The position numbers and the translations under genes were made by a program. A stretch of DNA of 64,000 bases, from NCBI GenBank assembly GCA_023807065.1, contig JAJJLU010003474.1:23784-87783 (forward strand). Reading direction: 5' to 3'. This document shows positions 9,861 through 22,100 of this stretch, one piece after another (the first letter of the stretch is position 1; each line of letters starts with the position of its first letter). The notes under the pieces were generated by a model. That model ran no database searches and was not told the DNA's origin. It worked only from the letters and a program-made list of their open reading frames with translations. This stretch comes from Isotricha intestinalis (taxonomy: Eukaryota; Ciliophora; Litostomatea; Vestibuliferida; Isotrichidae).

Positions 9861-11346
9861 ATGTCCAAAACCTCATTAAGGTAAAATCAATTAATTTAAT
9901 AAAAAAATAGGAATAAAATATTTATTGGTGGAATACCAAAAGAAATAACAGAAAGTAAAATACAAAAAATAATAAAAAAAATTAGTTGAATTAAGAAATT
10001 ATTTTGAAAAAAAATATTGTCCAATTTTAGATTGTGTAATAATGTTAGATAAAGTCACAAGTAAAAAAATATATAATTAATATATAGATCATCCAAGAGG
10101 ATTTGGTTTCATAACTTTAGAAAATTCAAATATGGTAAATGAAATATTAAAAAATCAAAATTATATAATTGGAAAAAAATTAGATTGTAAATTAGCAATT
10201 CCAAAAGAAAAATTATTGCATAAAGTAAATGAGAATAAAAACATAATAAATAATTCATTTTCTTCTTCAAATTCAAATAATAATAATATACCAATTAATC
10301 TTAGAAAAATGTTTGTAGGTGGATTACATCCTTCATTAACAACAGATAATTTAATTAAATATTTTAGTCAATTTGGTGAAGTAGAAAAAGGAATAATAAT
10401 GACTGATAAAATAACTGGTAAATCAAGAGGATTTGGTTTTATTATTTTTTCTAATAAAGAAACTATTGATAAAATTATGTCTTATAGTAATTGTCATTTT
10501 TTATATGGAAAATGGGTTGAATGTAAGAGAGCTCAACCTAAAATTAAAAATATGAAAATGCTTGATGATAATCAATCTTTTCCTAAATTTAATTATAATA
10601 ATGATTTATTTCAAGATTTAAATCAAAATTTTACAAATCATAATTCTTTTGATAATCATATTTTTTTTAATGAATCTTTAGGATGTAATAATATTAATAA
10701 TGATTTTTATATAAATAATAAAAATTTACTTTTTAATCAAAATTATATTCCTAAAGAACAAATTAAATTGTTAAATGAAATTAATGGAAATTCAACTAAA
10801 TCAGATTATAATTGTATTAATAAAAAAATAGATAATATGAATAATTATAATTCATATGTAAACAATAATCTTAATAAAACTCCATTTGAAAATTCTTTAT
10901 TGTTTAATAATAACATTCCACAAAAAAATCAGAAAAAAAATAAGGAATTAATAGATAATCAAAAAAATAGAAATCTAAATTTCCAAGGAAAAGTATATCA
11001 AAATTACTTTAATAATAATCATTTTTTAAATTCATCATTTTATAATTATTTTCAATATAAATTATTTGATTTAAATGATAAAGATATGTCAAAATTAAAT
11101 ATTTATAATGGAAATAATGAAAAATTAAGTTTATTTCCAAAAGAAATTGATAATTCTTTTGAAAAAAAAAATATAAATAATAATATTAAAGATGAAATAT
11201 TAAAAAATAATAAAAGTAATAATTTATCTTCTAATGAAATAGAAGTATCCTCTGATCTAGTTGATAAAAATGATAATATAAAATTATATGATAATAAAAA
11301 AGAAAAAAATAAAAATTATCCTAATGATAGTTATCGACCTTATTAA
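9861..11346 (+). CDS. Two-RRM RNA-binding protein (hnRNP A/Musashi/DAZAP1-like), four exons
   Basis: Exons 9861-9880, 9911-9954, 9986-10060 and 10088-11346 join to 465 residues. The first three exons are far too short to show as separate frames. RRM1 starts almost at the N-terminus with RNP2 KIFIGGIP and has RNP1 RGFGFITL. RRM2 has RNP2 KMFVGGLHP and RNP1 RGFGFIIF, and is followed by an Asn-rich, low-complexity tail of about 270 residues. Two tandem RRMs followed by a disordered tail is the layout of the Musashi/DAZAP1/hnRNP A group, which bind mRNA in the nucleus or cytoplasm. The target cannot be told from sequence. Three introns of 30, 31 and 27 nt interrupt the first RRM, while RRM2 and the tail are one exon. 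Confidence 0.9.
9881..9910 (+). other. 30-nt intron 1 of the RRM gene
   Basis: GTAAAATC...AAATAG; AG at the end of exon 1 joins G to restore an Arg codon and enter RRM1 (RNKIFIGG). Confidence 0.85.
9955..9985 (+). other. 31-nt intron 2 of the RRM gene
   Basis: GTAAAATAC...AATTAG; joining GAA A with TT GAA gives ITEIELRNYF, the expected first helix of RRM1. Confidence 0.85.
10061..10087 (+). other. 27-nt intron 3 of the RRM gene
   Basis: GTAAAAAAAT...TATATAG; splicing gives DKVTNHPRGFGF, an intact RNP1 motif. It is the shortest intron found in the window. Confidence 0.9.
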
Positions 11347-11708
11347 AATTTATAAATTTTTAATATAATATTCATTTTCTTACTTTGAGGGAATATTTTA
11401 TTTTTTATAAATAATATTTATTTCAAATTTTAATAATAATCATATTTGTTTTATTGATGAAAATTCCCCTTTCTCATTGATTAAATTAATATTTTCATAT
11501 TGATTTAAAATATATTTAGTGAACTAATTAATAATTATGAAATAAAAGTTAATTTTTAAAATATATTAAAAATATATAAATTATTTAAAGAGATTTAAAA
11601 GTTTTAAGGAAATATAAAAAATATGAACGTAGATAAAAAATTAAAAATTTAATTTATTAAAAATATTATAATATTATTTATAAAATATATTGTTTGTAAA
11701 AAAAATTG
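11347..11708. other. Intergenic between convergent genes, nothing recognised
   Basis: About 360 bases between the 3' ends of the RRM gene and the minus-strand orphan. A/T-rich, no frame or repeat worth naming. Confidence 0.6.
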
Positions 11709-13793
11709 TTATTCTTTATCAATAGATAAATCAAATTGTTTAATCTCTCTTGGTGTTAGTTTATCTTTCATTTTAAGATTAATTTTTTCTATTTCTTCAG
11801 AATATCTAATATTTTTAATTGATGTTCTTGTAAAACTTTTTTTCATAAAACTTTTTCTTGGTTTTACAGTTTTATTTATATAATTTTCATTATCAATCAC
11901 TTTTTTTTCAATTATATGATAATTTTTGAATAATTTCTGAGGAAGAAATTCTTTTTCACAATCAAATAATATTTTAAAATTCTCAATTTTAATTTCATAT
12001 ATTTCATCTTTATTATAATTACTTACTATTTCATTTTGAATAATTTCTATTTTTTCAATAATAGGATTTTGAAGAGTAAAATTTACTTTTTCATTTATAT
12101 TTAATTTTTTTGGAGATTCTTTGAATATAGTAAAATTTCTTCCAGTTAATTTTTTGTGTTCTTTAATAGTATTATTTGTATTTTGATATATTGAAAATAA
12201 TGTTTTTGTCGAAAATCTATTTGTCTTTCTATGAATTGATTCTCTTCTTTTTTTTAATATGTTATTTGAAAGAATTGAAAAAAATTCTTTTTTATTTAAA
12301 TTTTTAAAGAAATCATAATTCAAAAAATATTTTTGTGTCTCTGAATTTAAATATAATAATTTTTGTAAAAATTCATTTAAATTTTCATATAATGAAATAT
12401 GAGATAATATTTCCATTTGATTTAAAGTAAATGTAAATATTTTATCTTTTATTTCTTCTGTTAATTCCATTTTTAAAGGATGAATTATATACACAGAGTT
12501 TTTATTTTCTTTATCTGAATTTATAAATAAGAAAGATTTATTTTTATTTAATTTATCTATATAACTTTTTACCTTTGGAGATATTAAATAATTTGAATTT
12601 GTTTCTTTATTTTTAAATAAGTTTTGTTTTGTATGGTTGTTTTCAAAAAGTATTCTAAATTTTTTAAAAGAAATCAAATATTTAATCACATAAAAATCCC
12701 AATTTAAAAAGTTGTTCTTTAATAAATATATAATTAAATCTTTTTCAATAAAAAGATGGAAAACATTTTGTAAATTATTAAATACAATTAAAATTTTTGG
12801 AAGTTCAATTGTTACCTTATATATATGAATTGGTGTGTTCCAAATTAATGTATAAATATTTCCTTTTAATTTTTTTTGTTCTTCAATATTTTTGTCTTCA
12901 ATCACACTTTTTTTTAAAAAATCAGCATCATTCATTGAAAAATCCTTTATAAATAATGATGAAATTTTTAAAAAATTTTTTAATTCTTTTTCATTAAATT
13001 CAATTTTATTAAAATTATCTTTAAAAGAAAACATACTTAATAATATATATTTAAAAGCATAAAAATTTTGATAGTAAAATAAAGGAATATAAATTAGAGG
13101 AAGTATAAAAATTTTTGGATTTTCATTCTTTTTAATATTTTCAAATTTAATTTCAATTGATTTTAATTTTATACTAAAATTATTTTCTTTTGATTTATAT
13201 AATTTATATAATGAATCACTAAAATTTGTAATATCATTTTGTTTTAAGTAATTTATTTTTTCGTAAATAAATTTATAATTTTTTTTTTTTAAAGAATTAT
13301 TAAAATTAGAAAAGATTTGATGTTCATCATATTTTAAGTAATAATAATATTCATTTTCTGAAAAAATGATTTTTGTAATATTATCAATTAAATTTACTAA
13401 ATGAGGATTCACTCTAAAAGTTTTAATATCTTCAAATTTTTTTTTAAAATGTGTAAAAGTTTGATTAAGAGGAATATTTTTTTTATTTATTCCAGTACTA
13501 ATATTTCTAGAAATTTTCTTTTTTAAAATTTTATCTGTTGATAAAGTTGGAAGATAAGATTTATCTGTTGAAGTTTCTTTATTATTTTCTGAAGTATTTC
13601 TCAAAGTTTTTGATTTATTTTCTTCGTCTCCTTCAAAATAATTTGAATATGAATTTGTATTTAATACTATATTTTTTGTCTTTTTTAATATTACACATTT
13701 ATTTTTTAAATTTTGATTTATATTTACTAATGAAATTAAAGATTTTTGACTTGAAGAAAAAGAAATAAGTTTTTTTTTAACATTCAATAACAT
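11709..13793 (-). CDS. Hypothetical protein, 694 residues
   Basis: A complete minus-strand frame from ATG to TAA. The first 130 residues are Ser/Asn/Lys-rich and probably disordered. Residues about 130-450 are mostly ordered and rich in Phe, Leu, Ile and Tyr, suggesting a globular helical or mixed fold. The last 150 residues contain several basic Ser/Thr motifs (RKSFMKKSFTRTSIK) that look like phosphorylation sites, and a short LTPREIKQ near the end. There is no signal peptide or clear membrane segment. I do not recognise the family. The neighbouring minus-strand gene encodes a cyclic-nucleotide-fold protein with a similar basic tail, but 580 bases separate them. Confidence 0.7.
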   Translation of the reverse strand: MLLNVKKKLISFSSSQKSLISLVNINQNLKNKCVILKKTKNIVLNTNSYSNYFEGDEENKSKTLRNTSENNKETSTDKSYLPTLSTDKILKKKISRNISTGINKKNIPLNQTFTHFKKKFEDIKTFRVNPHLVNLIDNITKIIFSENEYYYYLKYDEHQIFSNFNNSLKKKNYKFIYEKINYLKQNDITNFSDSLYKLYKSKENNFSIKLKSIEIKFENIKKNENPKIFILPLIYIPLFYYQNFYAFKYILLSMFSFKDNFNKIEFNEKELKNFLKISSLFIKDFSMNDADFLKKSVIEDKNIEEQKKLKGNIYTLIWNTPIHIYKVTIELPKILIVFNNLQNVFHLFIEKDLIIYLLKNNFLNWDFYVIKYLISFKKFRILFENNHTKQNLFKNKETNSNYLISPKVKSYIDKLNKNKSFLFINSDKENKNSVYIIHPLKMELTEEIKDKIFTFTLNQMEILSHISLYENLNEFLQKLLYLNSETQKYFLNYDFFKNLNKKEFFSILSNNILKKRRESIHRKTNRFSTKTLFSIYQNTNNTIKEHKKLTGRNFTIFKESPKKLNINEKVNFTLQNPIIEKIEIIQNEIVSNYNKDEIYEIKIENFKILFDCEKEFLPQKLFKNYHIIEKKVIDNENYINKTVKPRKSFMKKSFTRTSIKNIRYSEEIEKINLKMKDKLTPREIKQFDLSIDKE

Positions 13794-14372
13794 TTAATAT
13801 TAAATAGTTATTTTATAAACATTTAATAATTTCATAAAAATTTTTATTTATAATATAAGAATTGAAAAATAAATATTCTTTTTTAATAAATGTATTATAA
13901 ATTGAAATTTTTTTATATTTTTCAAGTAATTTTTCAATGAATGAATGTATTATTCTTTTTCAAAACATCAACTTTTATTTTTTCTAATAAAAACATCATT
14001 TTCTTTAAAGATTATTATTTTTCATAAATAAAAAATAATAATTCTATCTCACAAACTTTTCATGAATACAATGAACAAATTATCTTTGATATGTTATCTA
14101 AAGTAATTATAGGTATCTTCCTTTGATTTAATTAAATAATGTATAGTTTTCCTAAAATATATTATTTTAATTTGATTAAATAGCATAAATATGAAATAGT
14201 TTTTAATTATTTTTAGTATTTTATAATTCTACATTTATATTTACTTTTTACTTTTTAAAGCAATAACTAATTATTATTATTATTATAAATATAAAAAGAA
14301 ATTTTTTATATATAAAAGTACAATCTTAAAAATAAAAATTAAATTATTTTTTATTAATTCTTATTTAAATTT
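13794..14372. other. Intergenic between two minus-strand genes, nothing recognised
   Basis: 580 bases of A/T-rich sequence holding the 5' side of the orphan and the 3' side of the cyclic-nucleotide-fold gene. No convincing frame, RNA gene or repeat. Confidence 0.55.
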
Positions 14373-16019
14373 CTATTTATTTATTTTATCCATTAAAATT
14401 TTTTTAAGTTTTTTTTTCATTGTAGTTGTATTTGTAAACAATAAAAATTGTTTATTAACTTCAAAACATTTGGAATAATTTCTTTTATGTTTTTCTTTCA
14501 TTAATCTTGTTTGAAAAATATAATTTTGACTTTGACTTCTTTTTAATTCTTGATTATATAATTTATTTATTTTAACATTTTCTGATTTTTTTTCAGGAGA
14601 ATTAAATAATAAAGTAATATTTGTTAAAGTTTTTTTCTTCCTTGAAGCAATGGAAGTAGTTAAATCACAAGAATAATTCATTTTTTTCAATAAATTATTA
14701 TTTTGAGGAATATAATATTTTAATTTGAATTTTTTATTTTTAATAATATTAAAATTAGGATTAAAAGAAGATTTTGAATTGTTTTGATAAAAAATATTTT
14801 TGGGATTTATTTTTGTATATTTTAAATTAATTTTATTATATTTTTTCTTTTTAAAAGTATCATCACTAAAATCAATTGATTCTTTATTATAATCTATACT
14901 TTTACTTTTAGGATTTCTTTTATAAAAAGAATTTATAAATTTATTTGCTTTTATAATATTGTTAATTCTATCATTAATAATTACAATTTGATTTAATGAA
15001 ATTTCTTTAAATCTATTTAATATAGTTAAAGGAACTTTCTTATTAAAAAAGTCTAAATTTATTTCAAAAATTTCTGAAGAATTAACTAAGCATTTAACAT
15101 CAAAAATATATTTATCTAATTTTTCATTATATTCAATATCACCTATAAATTCTCCAGGACCTAATTGAAATAATTTATATTCTATTTCTTCAATATATGA
15201 TTGTTTTAATTCATGATTATTATGAGAAGTAAATCTTTCATTTTTTATTGTATTTATTGTTGTCAAATCAATTGGACTTATATTTTTCATAAATGAAAAA
15301 AAACTTAATGAAAAAATCCCACTTCTTATTATATAAAATGTTTTAAATTTATCTCCTTTATGAATTATTATTTCTCCTCTTGATAATTTTCTTACTTTTG
15401 TTGAAGAAATAAAATTTGAAAAAAAATTTGATTTAGTAAAACCTTTAAATAAACTCAGATTTTCAAAAAAATTTAATTTGCTCGTTTTTTCTAATAATTC
15501 TGTTCTTTCAAAAATTAAATAATAATTTATATTTGATAATTCACCTAAAATTACTTTTGAAATTGCTTTACATTTATTTATTCTTTTGAAACTTTTTTCT
15601 TTTAATTCTTTTTCTCCTAATTCTTCTCCAATATTTTTTTCTAATTTATATGAATTATTATTTGGATTATTTTTTATTAATGAAATTAATTCTGAAACAC
15701 TATATTCATGATTTAATTTTTCTTTTTTAATATTTATTATTTCAACTTGACCTTCTATTATTATATACATACTGTTTATTATATCATTTATATTCCATAT
15801 TATATCATCTTTTTCATATAATTTAAATTGTAAATGAGTAGTTAAATTCCATAACATTAAGTTTCCATATTGTTCTTTTTGTAATATATTTCTAAAATAT
15901 TTTAATTTTTGAAAATCAAAGAAAAGTTTCTCATTTAATTTTTGAGTTCTTTTTATTTTTGGATGATATATAATATATTCTATTAATTCATTTGTAGATA
16001 ATTTTTCTAATTCTTGCAT
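14373..16019 (-). CDS. Cyclic-nucleotide-binding-fold protein with degenerate pockets
   Basis: 548 residues on the minus strand. Two cyclic-nucleotide-binding beta-roll segments can be read: about residues 55-105 (KLYEKDDIIWNINDIINSMY then IIIEGQVEII) and about 185-325 (RGEIIIHKGDKFKTFYIIRS ... GPGEFIGDIEY). In family members that bind cAMP or cGMP the cassette reads FGE(L/I)AL....R(A/T)A. Here the second domain has FIGDIEYNEKLDKYIF with no Glu-Ala-Leu and no matching Arg, and a long insertion precedes it, so nucleotide binding is doubtful. The tail from about 350 is basic, Asn/Ser-rich and low complexity. Paralogues of this type are common in ciliates. The function is unknown, and a structural or cilia-related role is only a guess. 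Confidence 0.75.
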   Translation of the reverse strand: MQELEKLSTNELIEYIIYHPKIKRTQKLNEKLFFDFQKLKYFRNILQKEQYGNLMLWNLTTHLQFKLYEKDDIIWNINDIINSMYIIIEGQVEIINIKKEKLNHEYSVSELISLIKNNPNNNSYKLEKNIGEELGEKELKEKSFKRINKCKAISKVILGELSNINYYLIFERTELLEKTSKLNFFENLSLFKGFTKSNFFSNFISSTKVRKLSRGEIIIHKGDKFKTFYIIRSGIFSLSFFSFMKNISPIDLTTINTIKNERFTSHNNHELKQSYIEEIEYKLFQLGPGEFIGDIEYNEKLDKYIFDVKCLVNSSEIFEINLDFFNKKVPLTILNRFKEISLNQIVIINDRINNIIKANKFINSFYKRNPKSKSIDYNKESIDFSDDTFKKKKYNKINLKYTKINPKNIFYQNNSKSSFNPNFNIIKNKKFKLKYYIPQNNNLLKKMNYSCDLTTSIASRKKKTLTNITLLFNSPEKKSENVKINKLYNQELKRSQSQNYIFQTRLMKEKHKRNYSKCFEVNKQFLLFTNTTTMKKKLKKILMDKINK

Positions 16020-16195
16020 TTATTTATCATGAAATTTGAATTAAAACTTTTATTTTTTCAATATTAAATAATTGTTATTTTTAGAAAAAAAATAGAATTT
16101 AATACTTTTAATTATATGATATTTTATTTTTTTATTTATAAATCAAATAAATTACTATATATATTAAGAAATTATTTTTAAAAATTTTATATCTT

Positions 16196-19100
16196 TTAAT
16201 TATCTTCATTTTTTCTTCCATTTTTAGTTCTTGATAAAACATCTTTCCATTTTTTTTGAATTTGATTAAAAGATTTTAATTTATTATTGTTGTAATTATC
16301 ATTACTATTAATAAAATTATTAGTTACACAATAATTATTACTTAAAATATTAACTTTAACTTGATCTCCAGTAGAATTTAATGAATTATAATTATTCATT
16401 TTTTCTTTTAAAGCATTTAATTTTTCATTTTTAGAAATATCAGGACTAGTTATAATTTGAATATTTTCTCTTAAAGGAGAAGGACTTTTATTTAAATTAT
16501 CAATTTGAATTTTTTTTTCTTTTAATTTATTTTTCAACATTTCTTCAATATATAATTTTTTCTTATCATCATCAGAAAAATCATTAATTGAAGGAATTTG
16601 ATTAACTTTAATAGGTAAATTTCTAAGATTATTATTAGTAGAATTTGATTTAGGTAAACTACAATTAATAATATCTAATTCATTTTTAATCCATTTTTTA
16701 ATATATTTATCTTTAATATTATGATTTTCAACTCCTTTATTATAGTCAATAATAATATCATCTTTTTTAGTTCTTACTAATTCATTTAATAAATTTCTTA
16801 AACTTACAATAATCATTTGATCTGTTTGAGTTTTAATTAATAAATCAGGTTGTACTTTTTCATAATCAATTAAAATTTCATGAATATTTCTTAAAATTTT
16901 AGCAATATCCATTTTTTGATAAATCACTTTAATATTTTGAGTAATTTTAACTAAACATCTTGCACTATATTCAGCTAATTTTTGATTAGAAATTCTATTT
17001 ATTTTTTCTTCTTCTATAAATATACTTATTGTATCTGTTGGATTACAAAAATCTATTATTCTTAACATAATTGAATTAAAAGTTTTCCAAATTATCATTC
17101 CTTCATTTTTTTCTCCTAAAGTATTTAAATTATCATATAATACTGAAGATAATACTAATCCTATTAATTTTTTATGTATATCAAATGATATTTTTGATAT
17201 TAATTCTTGAATTCCTGATAATTTACATAAAACATTTGTTATATATTTTATTATTTTTATTGGTAATGGTTGAAGTTGAAAACATTTATTTATTGAATTT
17301 ATAAATGAAATAAATATTAAATCTCCATTTTTTGATAATATATCTTTATTTATTTCAAAGTTTTTAAAAATTATTTCATGAATTGTTAAAATTATATTTG
17401 TTATATTATCACCTGATGGAATTGTTAATGAAATTAAAGAATTTTTTAAAGTATCAAAAGATAAACATTCATTTTTATTTGTTTTGTTATTATAAATAAA
17501 AATAATTTGTTCATTATTTTTTGCATTGGTATTTTTATTAGAACTATTATTATTTTTAGAATTTGAATTATTTTCATATTTTATCTCTTTAATTTTTGTA
17601 GGAGTACTTAATTCTTTTTTATTATTATAATTATTAATAATAGGAGAATAAACTTCTTTTTTATTTTTATTTTCATTTTTTTCTCCAAAAAATTTATTAC
17701 TTTTATCAGAGGAAATATAACTTAAATTATCATTATTACTAACACCAGAACTATTATTTTTAAAAGTAGGTAAATCCTTTTCATTATTATCATTAAAATC
17801 ATCATTATTAAAATTTTCACTTTCATCTTCTTCTTCACATTCATCACCTAATTGATCGTATAAATTATCTCTTTCTTTTTCAGAAAGATCTCCAGTATAT
17901 CTCCAAATATCATCTGCTATAACTTTAAATATTTCTTTTATTAAAGGAATTATTCTATTTCTCACATATTTATCTCCTTCTGTATATATTTTAATTATTG
18001 GTTTTGCTGCTTTTGATAAATAATTATTATCTATTTCTCCACTTGAATAAAGAATATTTATTTGTTCTATTATTTCTATTTTTAATTTTAAATTTTTTGG
18101 TATGCAAATATATAATAATTGAATAAATGCTTTTTGTTTACCTATATTATTTGCTATTATACTTATATAATATGATGCATTGTCTTTAAATAAATTATTT
18201 GGAGATGTTAATTTTTCACAAAATATATTTAAGAAAATATTACTTTCTGTTGTTTCAAAAGTATAATTTTTCATTTCATATATTTTAAAAATTTCTTCTG
18301 ATAATTCATAAAAAGCTTTTACTAATGAAGGAGTTTGAATTTGCATTAATTTCCATCCACAAAATTTTAATATTAAATCTAAATTTTCTATTACTTTTTC
18401 TTGATTATTATTATCATTTAAGGCTTTTTTTATTTTTTCTAAAGATAAATTTATTGTTTTAATATCATCACTATACATTTTAGATATTTGTTCTTGAGTA
18501 AAAATATATTTAAATTGTTCTTTTAATTTATGAATATAATCAAAAATTAAATTTTCTAAACAAAATCTATTTTTTTTATCAATTTCAATTCTTTTTTCTT
18601 TAGCCCCTTTATTTAATTTATAATGAGATAAAAATATATTTTTATTATCATAAGTATTCTTAATCTGATCATTACTTAATTTTCGATTTGTTTTAATTAT
18701 TACAGAAGAAGAACCTAATTTTTTTTTTGAAGGGCTTTTTTCTATTTTTTTCTTTAATATTGAAGAACCATTTTCTAATCTTAAATTAGTATTTATTCTA
18801 CTATTTGATTTAATATTACTAATTTTTTTTATATTGCCATTAGATTCATCATTTTGAGATTTATTCATTATCATTGAAACAGAAGTTTTCTTATTTGGTG
18901 ATTTAGAATTATTTTCCCTTAAAATACTTTTCTTTCTCATTTGCATTTTTGGAGGTAATTTTTTTGCAATAATTTTATTATTATTATTATATATAATATT
19001 ATTGCTTTTTGAACTTGATTTTGATTGATTTATATTTTGACATGAAAATATATTATTATTATTTTCTTCTAAACTATTTTCTATTCCTTTTTCAATACAT

Positions 19101-22100
19101 ATTTTATCCATTATTAAAGTTAATGAATCTGCAATTGCAGGTTTAAATTCTTTTATTTCTTTATAATATAAATTACAAGGAATAAATTTTAAACTTTCTC
19201 CAATTAATTCTTCGATAGATGATCTTATAGAAGAAGATTTATCTTGTAAACAAAGTAAATAAGAATTCATAATTTCTTTAAAGAAATTCTCAGAAAAATC
19301 TTTTGTAATTTTATTATTATGTTTTTTTAATATTTGAATTAATTCACTTCTTAATTCAAAATTTTCTGTTTTTAATAATTGAGGAATATAATTTGCAATT
19401 GTTTCAAAGCCACATTCATTTATCCATTTATCAATACAAATTTGACAATCTTCTCTTAAAGATAATTGTTTATCTGCTAAATTTGATAATAAACTTAATA
19501 ATAATAATTTAGAATATAATTTAATAGGATTCCCAATTGCTTGTATCAATTGAGTTAATAATTGAACTATTAATCTTACTAAATTTTTATTTCCATCCCC
19601 TAATTTTATTTTTATTAAATTAAATAAATTATTCAATCCATTCACCAATATTTTATTATTTGCATTTGTTATTATTTTCTGAATTAATTCTATTCCTTCT
19701 TTTTTATCATTCCATTTTCCATTTTCAATATCTTTTAAAAGTTTATTTGTTATTTGTTTACTTATATCAACTGTTGGAACTAAATCTTTATTAATATTAT
19801 TATTATTTTCTATTTTTATTACTTTTTTAGGTTTAATATCTTTTTTATCTAAAACTTGAATTTTTTCAATTTCTTGTTCAATATTTTTTAAAGTAGATTC
19901 TTTAATCCCTTTAATTAAAATTTTAATATCATTTCCTATATATTTATATAAAGTACATATTAATTGAGAAGATGCTACTCTTGCTTGAGGATTTGAATTA
20001 TTAGCTAAATTAACACAAAAATCAATTATTAATTTTAAATCAATATTATCTGTTCCATAATCTTCTATTATTTTATCAAATAATATACAATATTCTTTCA
20101 TTAATATTATTTTGGATTTTTTATCAAATAATAATAATAATTGATTTAATATCATTTTTGTTCCATAAGTTTCTATTAATGTTATAATTAGTTTTGATAT
20201 TATTTCTTTTAATTTTACATCAGATAATTTTTCATATATTCCTTTTATTAATATGTCCACATATTTTTTCTCTAAATTAGAAGAAAATAATATTATAAAA
20301 CAAGAATATGCTTCTTTCAAAATATTAAAATTTGACTCTTTAAAATTATTTAGTTTTAATCTTATAAAATTAAAAATTATTTCTTTATTTTCATTTGAAT
20401 AAGAATTAAAATTTTCAGTTAAAATTTCATTTAATTTTATAAAAGCCTTTTTCTTTTCATCCCATTTATTACTATCAAATAAAATAAATAAATTATTATC
20501 TAATATAAAATTTTTTATTTTTTCTGTAATTTCAATTTCTTCTTGACTTTTTTTTTTTTTTGGAAGAATAATTTGATTTTCTTCTTTTGGATATTGATTT
20601 AATTGATTAATTTCTTCGTTCTTTATTGCTTCTGCTAATTTTTTTTCAAATTCATTTAAAGATGAATTTTTATTGTTATTATTTATTAAATAATTTTCAT
20701 TTTTTTTTTCTTGAATTTTGGCACCCAATTCTAAAGGCTTTTCTTCTTCTGTTTCTTTTAAAGTTTGAATTAAATCTTCTTTTAAAATTATTTCTTTTTC
20801 TTTTTCATTACTATTAATTATGTTTTCTTCTTCTGGTTTATTCTCTTTAATTTGTAAATCTTTGTGGGGAGAATTTTTTTTTTCATAAATTTCATTTTTA
20901 TTTTCTTCTTTTTTTGAATTTTTACTTTCAATACTATTATTATTAAATATATTTTTTGTTTGTTCATTACAAATATTATTTTCATTTTCAGAATTAACTT
21001 TATCAATCTCATTATTCTTACTTTCAATCACTCCCATTTCATTTTTATCAATACTATATCTAATAAAAGGAACAGGTTTATCTTCAATAATATCTTCAAA
21101 ATCTTCATTCCTATTATCATTATTTAATTTATTAATATTATCATTTTTAGTAGATTCAATCTCACTATTAATACTATCCATACTTTTAATAAAATTAGAT
21201 TTTAAATTACTAATATTACTCATATTATCATTATTATTATTATTTATAATATTTTTATTTTTATCATTTTCATTATTTTGTTTAGCTAGGCTTTTTTTTA
21301 TACTTTTTCTGATAGAATTTTTATGAGAAATAGATTCTTCAACTTCTTCTTCAATTTCCTCTTCAATTTCTTCAAATTCATATTCTTCATTTTCATCTTC
21401 TAATTCAGGTCTTCCTTCATCATATTTTCTATCATAATTTATATTTTCCATAACTTGTTCAATTTCAAATAATAAATCATCATTAATTTTTTTTCTTTCT
21501 TCACATAAATCAAATCTTTTTCTTCCAACTCTTTTTCTTAAAAGAGATAAAGAACTCATTGAACAATTTTTTAATTCAATATTTGATTCTTGAATACAAG
21601 TTCCAAATATTTCTATAATTATATTTGTGGCTTTTTCTAAATCATAATAATATGTTTTTCTTAAGTTTATAAATATAAATTCTGCTATACTATTTTTATA
21701 TATTATACTTTTATCATTTATAAAACTTTTAATAGAGTTTAGAAACAAAGTTAAATCAAGAGTATTTTTTAAAATTATTGTTAGTAATATATTTATTTGG
21801 TCATTTAAGCGCTCTTTTTTTTCTTTAAATTTTTCTACTATTGAAGGTAAAATATCACTTATTAAAATTTTATAATTTTCGTTTGTATTTAGTATTGGAG
21901 TTAATGAAATTAAAAAATCTAGACAAGTTGAGTTTACTTTTAAATTAGGAAAACTTAAAAAATATTTTATATAAAGAGATAATAAATTATAATCTATTTC
22001 AATTGAATTGTGGGTTGATATAAATTCAATTAAATTATTTATATAATCACATTTTTCATCCCATTTTTTATTTTGAATTTTATTGAATTCTTCTTCTGAT

